A DNA stretch of 64,000 nucleotides from Stachybotrys elegans (lineage: Eukaryota > Ascomycota > Sordariomycetes > Hypocreales > Stachybotryaceae). The notes beneath the pieces are model-generated. The model did not search any database. It was not told where the DNA came from and saw only the letters and a program-made list of their open reading frames with translations. The stretch's first letter is position 1, and every line of letters begins with the position of its first letter. Where the stretch lies: assembly GCA_020746835.1 (NCBI GenBank), contig JAGPNK010000024.1, positions 266,746 through 330,745 on the forward strand, read 5' to 3'. Shown here in pieces: positions 57,001 through 64,000 of the stretch. A program made the translations under genes and the position numbers.

Positions 57001-58050
57001 AGAAGTAAATATCATTAAGTTCCACACATCAAACGTTTCTACAAGAAAACAGCTACCAAGGTTAGCAAGAATAGTAATTATCAATGCAAATACTATTACC
57101 ATACAGAGCTTTCTAGCATATACCAAGGGACTAAAGGTAGCAGGTAAGCTAGAGCTTATTTTTATCAACAAGGCTCACACTACCATTACAAATACATCAT
57201 ATTAACAAAAGCTACAAGAGCTAAAAGGACTTTACCAATTTAAGCAACCAGTTATACTACTAACAGCTACACTACTAATTCAATTCAAATCTTAGTTCCA
57301 GAATAAACTACTAGCACAATCTACAGTTATAGTACAAGATTAAACCACAAAGCTCAACTGCTAATATAAAATAGAGCAAGTTAAACCCAGGCCAAGGACA
57401 GTAAACAAATATATATTAGCACTAGTATATAAAATATTAACAGACATAATAAGCAATTAGAAGAAAGTAGTATACTACCAGTCTATCTAACAATACAAGG
57501 CATTAGTAGAGACAATTGGGTATAATGCCCACTATAGCAAGATAGAGAACAAACAGTAGAATAAAGTGCAAACAGTATAGGCAGAGGGGCAAGGCCACTA
57601 ATAGATTATAGTAACAATAGAGTTAAGCACAGGCATCAATATTAGAGGCATTATAATAGTATTACATACCAAGATACCATATAGGCTTATTAACTTTATC
57701 TAGCAAACGGAATAAAGTACAAGGCAAGATAGTAAAGTAGTCTAGTCTATTATTATATATAACAGATAAATACTATATAAAGCTATAGGCATAGACATAA
57801 TCAATAGCATAAACCAGCATTAGATAATATAGTTTACTAAGAGCTAAGAATGCTAGTAAGAGATAATTTTAGTATTTATAAATGGAATTATAAACAAGAC
57901 ATATATAAATATCAACAGCATAGTAGCATACAATCAGTATAGCCCAATAGTAGAGGGAGAACTAGTTATAGAAAGATTAAATATAGTATAAAGTAAATGG
58001 CAAAAACATACCAGGAGCAAGGGGGAGCATATTAGCATACTTATATAATA
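54060..58050 (+). pseudogene. RIP-like mutated telomere-linked RecQ-type helicase
   Basis: The AT-rich sequence is a decayed helicase gene. Reading plus frames through their many stops gives, in order: a zinc-finger-like N-terminus (YNKCHAKVQPDSSIKSHFRH, about 54123), a central region (GFTEAYLYTGILIALLW, about 55330; LLEHIRRIVIATIT, about 56127), motif I TEAGKSLLF (56879-56905), SIIIIPFIALQHNLLK, motif II as NKAH (57167-57178, where DEAH is expected), motif III TAT (57263-57271), VVYYQSIQQ-like and IGYNAHYSKIENKQ, motif V STGINIRGIIIVLH, and PYRLINFI-stop-QTE near motif VI. One frame holds from about 54123 to 56.7 kb and another from 56.8 to 57.9 kb, with a switch near an A10 run at about 56711. 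Changes such as D to N, E to K and W to stop are G-to-A on this strand. Confidence 0.82.
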
Positions 58051-58725
58051 GTTAAATAATATAGAGTTCTTATACCCAGTATATTATATTATAAGGTATA
58101 TACTAATATTAAAGGGCTATAGTACCAAAGTTTAAAACTAATATAAAATAGTAAAAGAGTGGTATAAACTGAATATAGGCAAGATATACAAAACTATATA
58201 GAAGAAGCTAAGGTTTGCTAAGAATTTATACTACTTCCACTATAAATTACTACTAAATTGGTATTAAAAAAGCAAAACGTAAATTAGCAAAGAAAAAAAG
58301 CAATATATATATATAGATAAAGTATTACCAGTTATATTAATAGAGTTTAAAAATTCAGCAATAAAGGAGTAAATTAAGGGTAAATTTAATATAAATATAA
58401 ATAATAGAATAGATTTTTATAAGTAGCTAGCAGGGCAGGTATAGTTTCATAAAATAAACAGGGCAAATATCCATATATTATAGAAGGCTATAGTTAGGAA
58501 ATCACTAGGCAGAAGTAGTAATACACAACTAAACCACTAATTAAATATAATATATCAACTATATCCAGTTTACACTTAGTAAACAGAGTAATTTTAGGAA
58601 AGGGTTTTAATAATAATTAATATAGTTAGGCATAGTAAAGGTACTACTATACAGCTCTACAGCTCTATACTAGTTAATAGTATAGTTCGCAATATATTAG
58701 CCATAGTAAGGTATATTTTAATATA
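58051..58725. other. AT-rich sequence after the helicase relic
   Basis: Very AT-rich, with no readable domain. It may be the last part of the helicase gene or its 3' flank. Confidence 0.45.
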
Positions 58726-59129
58726 AAGGCAGTATAGAGTAAAGCAGTACAGAATAGGGCAGTACAGGGTAGGGCAGTACAGAGTAGGGCAGTACAGAGT
58801 AGAGCAGTACAGAGTAGGGCAGTATAGAGTAAAGCAATACAGGGTAGGGCAGTATAGAGTAGGGCAGTATAGAGTAGGACAGTATAGGGTAGGGCAGTAC
58901 AGAGTAGGGCAGTACAGGGTAGGACAGTACAGAGTAGGGTAGTACAGAATAGAGTAGTATAGGGTAGGGCAGTATAGAGTAGGGTAGTATAGAATAGAGC
59001 AGTATAGGGTAGAGCAGTATAGGGTAGGGCAATACAGAGTAGGGCAGTACAGAGTAGGGCAGTACAGAGTAAAGCAGTATAGAGTAGGGCAGTATAGAGT
59101 AGGGCAGTATAGGGAAGAAGTAGTATAGG
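58726..59129 (+). repeat. 15-bp minisatellite, about 27 copies
   Basis: A tandem array of the unit AGAGTAGGGCAGTAC and close variants (AGGGTAGGGCAGTAT, AGAGTAAAGCAGTAC). Four units fit each 60 bases without phase drift. Because 15 is a multiple of three, the minus strand shows long ORFs of repeated ALLYT/LLCTA or PYSIL-type pentapeptides; these are by-products of the array, not genes. Confidence 0.92.
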
Positions 59130-60488
59130 ATAGAGCAAGGAGAGTATTAAATCGCCCAATCGTCTATATAAAGACAGAAAGGTAAAATACAAGGAGTTAG
59201 AAGTAAGAAGTTTTAAAACTACTAATTACTTTATCTTTACTAGCAGTAGGTTTTATAAAGGCATAATCATAGCTAGAGTTTAGCTACACATAGTTTAAGT
59301 AGGGAAATAATTTAAAACACTAGCCACTACAATCTATATAGAGTAATAGCAAGAGATATAGTTTAATATAAAAGAAGTAAAGTTCTAAGCTAAAGAGTAA
59401 AAATAGTAAGAAAATAAGCAGTTAAGTAAAGGGAAAAAAGTAAAAGCAAAGCAAAAAAGTATAAGGTTTTAGAACTAGTAATTGCTATATACTAGACATT
59501 AGTAATAAGAAGCTAGAGTTAGTAAGTTATATTTCAAGGTAAAAGTAATATAGAGTTAATTAGTAAAGAATTAGAAAGTTAATAGTTTAAGTAAAGGGAG
59601 AAAAGTAAAAAGCAGTAGAATAAAGTAGGGCATTTCAGAACCGCTAGGGGCTAGATCTTTAAACTTAGCAATAGTATAAAGAGAGTAGAAAAAAAGGAAA
59701 AGAAACAGTACAGAGGGTTAAGTAAGAGTAGCTAACAGGCAGCTACTATATCTAGATTATAGCCCATAGTTAGTATAGAACACACAGCATTACAAGAGGG
59801 TAAGTAAAGGAAAGCAACCCATAGTAGGCTACCGCCACACAGCACTATAGAAAGGTTAGGTTTACATTATATACACCATAGTAAGTCAGAGCTATACAGT
59901 ATTATAGAGTTAAAATTCACAGTAAGGTAGCTAGGAGAGAAAGTATTACAGCTAATACATTAGGACATAAAGGAGGTAAGAGAAGGGCTAGCCACTACAT
60001 TCTAGAAGGGGTATTTAAAAGGGGAGTAGAGTAAATAGTAGAGTAATTAAAAAGAACTAATAGCTAGAGTCTAGATCTCACTAGAAAGTAAGTAAGTAAG
60101 TAAATAATAGGAGAAGGAAAAGTAAGAGTAAAGTATAGAGAAAGTAATAGCTAGAGTAAAAAGAGAAAGAAATTCAAGAAAAAAGCACTAACCACCACAG
60201 TCTAAATCTACAGATTCAGGGAAAGGTAAAGAAATAAGTAAATATAAAGTATAGCAACTACTAAAACAAGGAGAAAAGACACTAAGAACTACAGTCTAGC
60301 AGTAAGGGAAGTTAAGAGTAAAGTATAGCAACCGCTAGCATAAGGCATATAGAGAGGTAAGAAGAAAACCACTAACCACTAGATTCTACATAACCATTCA
60401 TCTAGGCAGAGTAAAAGAATTAAGAAAAGTAACTACTACATACTAGTATATAGTGGGAGAGAGTAAGATAACTAACCACTAGGGTTTA

Positions 60489-60514
60489 GCTTCCAGCAGG
60501 GCAAGCGAAGCAAC
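60489..60514 (+). repeat. Subtelomeric 26-bp motif, mutated copy 1
   Basis: Reads GCTTCCAGCAGGGCAAGCGA and continues AGCAAC. It matches the copy at 62397-62422 except for three positions, each G in the CG-rich copy and A here. Confidence 0.7.
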
Positions 60515-60834
60515 AAAAGGTACAGGTTACACTTAGAGATTCAAAAGTAAAAGGCACTAGATTAAGAAAAGTAAAGCATAAGACTAAACAGTAAAATCAA
60601 GTATTTAGATTCATAGCAAGTAGTAAGAAAGGAGTAGGCAGAACAAGGGTTAACTAAATAAAGGGAAGTAACAGGCAGAAAGTATTAGATACAGACAGGG
60701 CAGGGTTTAAAGGGAGAAGGTATAGAGCTAATCATCATATAGTAGAAGGAATAAAGAAACAGAAGTAAAAGAAGAACTTAAAAGTGGAGAAGCACTAACC
60801 GCTACAATCTAAAACTGCTAACTACTAGGGTTTA

Positions 60835-60860
60835 TCTTCCAGCAGGACAAGCCAAGCAAC
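60835..60860 (+). repeat. Subtelomeric 26-bp motif, mutated copy 2
   Basis: Reads TCTTCCAGCAGGACAAGCCA and continues AGCAAC. It carries the same three G-to-A changes as copy 1 plus three further substitutions. Confidence 0.65.
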
Positions 60861-61255
60861 AAAAAGTACAGAATCAACTTCAGGGTTCAGTAAAGAGTCA
60901 GAAAAGCAAGTGCTAGTAAAAGGAAAGTAAGGTATAAAGAAGGGAACCACTAGTATAAAAAGTAGAAAAGGATAAAAGAAGTAAGCAATAAGGTATAACA
61001 ACCACTAACACAAGGAGTAAAGAGAGTAGAGAGTAAGAAAGAGAAGCACTAAACACTAGAGTCTCAAAAGGTACAGAGTAGTATAAAGAGAGCAGAGAGA
61101 AAGAAAAGAAAGGGCTAACTATAGAAGCATAAAAAGCAACCGCTAGAACAAAGAGCATAGAGAGGAAAGAGTAGAGTTAAAAAGCACTAACCGCTTGTAA
61201 AAGAAAGGTAGGGAGTTATTTTTAAAGAGATTAGAAAGGTAGAAGAAGTTAGTTC

Positions 61256-62074
61256 AGAGAAAAAGAAAAAGTAAAAGTAAAAGTAAAGAAAGGGTTTTTT
61301 TTTTTTTTTAAAGGTAGGTTAAAGAGTAAAAGAGTTAGGGTTAAGAGGGAGTTTAAAGGTTAAAAAAGGTAAAAAGGAGTGTTAAAAGGAAAGAAAAGGA
61401 GGTTAAAAAGGTAGTTTTTTTAAGGGTTAGAAAGAGTAGTTTTAAAGGGTGTTTTATTAAGGGTTAAAAGAGTAGTAGTTATAAAGAGTGTGTATTAGAG
61501 AGAAAAAAGTATAGTTTAAGGAGGGAGTTTTTAAAAGGTATTTTTTAGAAGTAAAACAAGTGGTATAAGGAGGTAGTTTTTTTTTTTTTATTTTTATTTT
61601 TTTTTATTTTATTTTTTTTAATTTTTTTTATTTTTTTATTTTTTATTTTTTATTTTTTTTATTTTTTTTATTTTTTTTATTTTATTTTATTTTTTTTTAT
61701 TTTTTTTTTATTTTTTTTTTTTATTTTTTTATTTTATTTTTTTTTTTATTTTTTTTTTATTTTTATTTTTATTTTTTTTTTTATTTTTTTTTTTATTTTT
61801 TTTTTTAATTTTTTTTTTAGGTAAAAGGAGTAGTTAGGTTAAGTAGTGTTTAAGGAGTAAAGGGAGAGAAGTTTTATAGTTTTTTATTTTGTTTAAAGAG
61901 GTAAACAGAGAGAGAAAAGAAAAAAAGAGTAGGGAAGAAGGAAAAGGAATTGTTTTTATTTAAAAGAAAGTAGAAAGTGTTTAAAGAGTGTTTTTAAAAG
62001 AGAGTGTATAGAGAGGTATAAAAAGGGTAAGGTAGTAAAAGAGAGGGTAAAAAGGAAGGTATAGAGAGGTATAA
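61256..62074 (+). other. Almost C-free tract of 819 nt
   Basis: The + strand has two cytosines in 819 bases (61557 and 61906), while guanine stays common (AGGG, GGTT and GAGA words). It contains the T/A tract at 61576-61819. No coding potential. Confidence 0.85.
61576..61819 (+). repeat. T/A-only low-complexity tract
   Basis: About 244 bases made only of T runs of 3-13 with single or double A between them. It lies inside the C-free tract. Its exact length is unreliable in any assembly. Confidence 0.85.
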
Positions 62075-62396
62075 CAAGGGCTAAGGTAGGGAAAGTAAAG
62101 AGAGACAGAAAGAAACGCTAACCAGTGGGGTTAAGTAGTATAAGGGTTGCAAGAAAAGTGAAGAACTGCTAGCATAAGGAGTTTTAGTATTAGTATTTAA
62201 AAGAGTCAAGAAAGGGATTCTTAAAAGGGTAAGTTAAAGAGTAAAAGGAAGGTTTTAAGAGTTTTAAAACTTAGAGTAAAGGAAAACAGAGGGGGTCTTT
62301 GCTAGAAAAAGTAAGTAGAGGGTATTTTAAAGGCTAAAGAGGTATTTCAGGGAGGGGGTATATAAAAGGGGTGTAAAAAGTGTGGGTAGAAACTTA
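62075..62396. other. AT- and purine-rich sequence
   Basis: Continuation of the purine-rich block with rare C. Nothing else is recognised. Confidence 0.45.
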
Positions 62397-62422
62397 GCTT
62401 CCGGCAGGGCGAGCGAAGCGAC
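62397..62422 (+). repeat. Subtelomeric 26-bp motif, CG-containing copy
   Basis: Reads GCTTCCGGCAGGGCGAGCGA and continues AGCGAC, with four CpG sites. Two diverged relatives lie about 1.6 and 1.9 kb proximal. Confidence 0.7.
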
Positions 62423-62873
62423 TAGCCATAATAAGGTTGCGCTTTTTAAGCGAAAAAGCATGTACAGTACGCGAGAGAAAGGTACCCATACGGTGGCACA
62501 GCGCAGGGGTAGTAACTTAGATTATATATAGCCAAGATTTATATGTTCAGGTAAAAAAGCTTTAGGTAAAAAAGCTTTTACTAATTGGCCGATGGGTAAC
62601 AATGAACAAGGGACCCCTAGGTAAGGTTAAGGGTGTAAGCAGGGGAGAGGGAGGGGGGATAAGTAATAGCCAGCCAGCTAGCCAGCTATAGAGCACAGTA
62701 TAGAGGACTGATTAACAAGGGAAAGGGAGGAAGGAGAGGGAAAAAAGAAAGGAAAGTAAGAAAGAAAGGGCAGTACTAAATAGCCCAATCCCTCTTGTCT
62801 TTCTCTAGTAGCCATTTCTCCTCTCCTATTGCTTCCCTTCCCTTCTATCCCCTCCCATCCCCCAATTATCATT
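62423..62873. other. Distal subtelomeric spacer, higher GC
   Basis: GC content rises abruptly. A small inverted repeat GCTTTTT...AAAAAGC lies at about 62451-62459. Two copies of AGGTAAAAAAGCTTT lie near 62550 and 62567. The 5' flank of the terminal gene is here. Confidence 0.5.
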
Positions 62874-63878
62874 ATGGGGTTAGAAGACTTTATCTATAAT
62901 GCAGAGCACTATGTGGTAGTATATCGGAAGTGTAAAACATGTCTTGTGCCAGGCAGTCCAGGCAGACAGGAGCAGCCATGGCTAAATTACCTATGCAGTG
63001 AGCTGCATTGGCTGAAGGGGCCAGAGCTAAGAATGACAATCAATATGCTATCCTCACTATTACTAGAAGATGCTGATGGGCTATAGCAAAAGAGGCCAAA
63101 CCGGAGGGTCCCATATCAAATGGTTTAGAGCCTCACTACATTCGCTAGGTATATCTGCATATAGGACAAAGAGAAGTGCAATCATGCCACAATACAGCTT
63201 AAAGGGATGAAGGACTATATACTGCAGTATGGCAGGAAGGCTTCAGAGCACAAGGAGGGCAGGGGGCCAGCTCTCTAGCGGGCAGTAATGCTGCAGACAT
63301 ACTCTATGGCCAAAGGCAGGATTGACTACTTTGTTATTGCAGTAGCTGCCGCTAAGAATAATACTAATAATGATAGAAGAGATGGTGGTAATGGGGATGA
63401 TTTACAACTAGCTCTAGAGGATGTAGAGCTGTATTGGGACTTACTAGCCGAGCTAGAGGAGCGGGTGGACTAAGCAAGCTGCACTATGGGTCAGAAGGCA
63501 GCGATGGTGGATGGGTGCAGCCAGAACCGGCGATCCACTGATAGATGGCTGATCTACACGGGGTTCCCCACGCACCTCGTAGGGCTGTAGGATAGCAAGG
63601 TCTAGTCTTCCTTCTGGCTGTCTACTAGGCTAGACGCTGAGAGCCTTGATAGAGGGATAGAGGGAGGAGGGCAAGGGGATAAGGAAGGGGAGGATATAGA
63701 GGAAGAGGAGACAGAGGGGCTTAGGCGGATCCTGAGGGCCGCTGAGATGCTTTTTCAAGATGCCTACGAGCTTGTATCCGACCGGTCACCATCGCGCCGC
63801 ATGACGCAACAGCGTGCCCAAGCACTTAGCAACTTCGCTGCCGGAGTTGGGAAAAAGGGGAAGGATAATGCCTTCCCC
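62874..63878 (+). pseudogene. N-terminal part of a telomere-linked helicase-type gene, cut by the telomere
   Basis: From ATG 62874 one frame runs to the telomere with no frameshift: EDFIYNAEHYVVVYRKCKTC, LHWLKGPELRMTINMLSSLL, DKEKCNHATIQLKGMKDYI, VMLQTYSMAKGRIDYFVI, WLIYTGFPTHLVGL, LRRILRAAEMLFQDAYELVS, RMTQQRAQALSNFAAGVGKK. This matches the conserved N-terminal region (zinc-binding C..C...H type) of the large telomere-associated RecQ-like proteins of filamentous fungi. The helicase domain is absent because the sequence ends in TTAGGG repeats. Seven in-frame stops occur: TAG at 63084, 63126, 63162, 63276, 63588 and 63603, and TAA at 63471. At 63276 Trp is the expected residue, so TGG to TAG fits. 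It reads towards the chromosome end. Confidence 0.75.
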
Positions 63879-64000
63879 TTAGGGTTAGGGTTACTTAGGG
63901 TTAGGGTTAGGGTTAGGGTTAGGGTTAGGGTTAGGGTTAGGGTTAGGGTTAGGGTTAGGGTTAGGGTTAGGGTTAGGGTTAGGGTAGGGTTAGGGTTAGG
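63879..64000 (+). repeat. Telomere, (TTAGGG)n
   Basis: About 20 repeats of TTAGGG reading towards the window end, so the G-rich strand runs 3' off the chromosome tip as expected for a right-hand telomere. Two variants occur: TTACTTAGGG at about 63891 and a shortened GGGTAGGG near 63983. Confidence 0.98.

Larger units (their letters stand above)
59130..61255. other. AT-rich, purine-rich subtelomeric sequence
   Basis: Dominated on the + strand by AAAG, GTAAAG and AGTA-type words, with short runs of TAAG (about 60087). No gene is seen. Two copies of a 26-bp motif found again at 62397 lie at 60489-60514 and 60835-60860. Confidence 0.5.

Noticed and set aside
56770..57171. 133-aa minus-strand ORF with hydrophobic stretches
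   Set aside because: It is the reverse complement of the helicase motif I-II region; loss of G on the + strand removes stops on the minus strand and creates an artificial ORF.
54060..58050. LTR retrotransposon as the source of the AT-rich block
   Set aside because: My first assumption, but the readable motifs (TEAGKS, NKAH, TAT, STGIN with PYRLI) are those of a RecQ-type helicase; no reverse transcriptase, integrase or LTR pair is seen.
58726..59129. CRISPR-like array
   Set aside because: Units are contiguous with no spacers, and the sequence is eukaryotic.
58674..59192. 172-aa and 104-aa minus-strand ORFs with repeated pentapeptides
   Set aside because: They arise because the 15-bp minisatellite unit is a multiple of three. 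Low-complexity composition and no start context argue against a gene.
61335..61355. Interstitial telomere repeat (GTTAGGGTTAAG)
   Set aside because: Only one and a half units within purine-rich sequence; chance match.
63084..63605. Stop-codon readthrough (TAG recoding) as a biological system
   Set aside because: Attractive because six of seven stops are TAG, but the TGG-to-TAG mutation bias explains it more simply, a TAA is also present, and the gene is truncated by the telomere. Kept only as a finding to check.

Overview
This window is the right-hand end of a chromosome of a filamentous ascomycete, most likely a Sordariomycete. The last 122 bases are (TTAGGG)n. Genes have short GT-AG introns of about 41-90 nt. 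Recognisable families are fungus-specific: Zn2Cys6 regulators, HET domains, a LaeA-like methyltransferase, GH62, DUF6594 and a telomere-linked RecQ helicase. The species cannot be named from the sequence alone.

Layout. (1) 0.2-9.5 kb looks like a small secondary-metabolism-type group: a SnoaL-like protein, a divergent Zn2Cys6 regulator, a cytochrome P450 with one internal stop, and an eight-exon LaeA-like methyltransferase. (2) 10-23 kb is mostly broken genes: a lone LamB/YcsF first exon, a PNP-NACHT (NLR-type) relic, ankyrin debris, a PLC-like phosphodiesterase relic and a HET relic. (3) 24-25 kb holds an intact secreted GH62 arabinofuranosidase. (4) 25.9-30.3 kb is again relics: a regulator fragment, a two-lobed retropepsin-like gene split by an insertion, and a second HET gene. 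(5) 31.3-33.7 kb is an intact 765-aa membrane protein. A frameshifted paralogue lies on the opposite strand at 49.3-51.6 kb. Between them are a nonsense-bearing Zn2Cys6 regulator, a beta-lactamase-like hydrolase, a shattered highly reducing PKS, a serine-protease-like relic and a DUF6594 relic. (6) 53.7-62.4 kb is AT-rich and has no open genes. Its first half is a telomere-linked RecQ-like helicase mutated in a RIP-like, strongly strand-biased way. Its second half contains a 15-bp minisatellite, an 819-nt tract with two C residues on the + strand, and a T/A-only tract. (7) 62.9-63.88 kb is the N-terminal part of a second telomere-linked helicase-type gene, cut off by the telomere.

Two small dispersed repeats link the regions. 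One, about 100-130 bp, is SINE-like: two copies have convincing target-site duplications and one of these has an A-rich tail. The other, about 370 bp, interrupts the retropepsin-like gene and has a relative near 17.4 kb.

Overall, intact loci are few: SnoaL-like, regulator, methyltransferase, GH62 and one membrane protein. Many of the broken ones belong to families linked to fungal allorecognition or immunity (PNP-NACHT, ANK, HET, protease-like). The window reads as a subtelomeric graveyard shaped by RIP-like mutation, retroposition and terminal truncation. All assignments are by eye from motifs; none was checked against a database.
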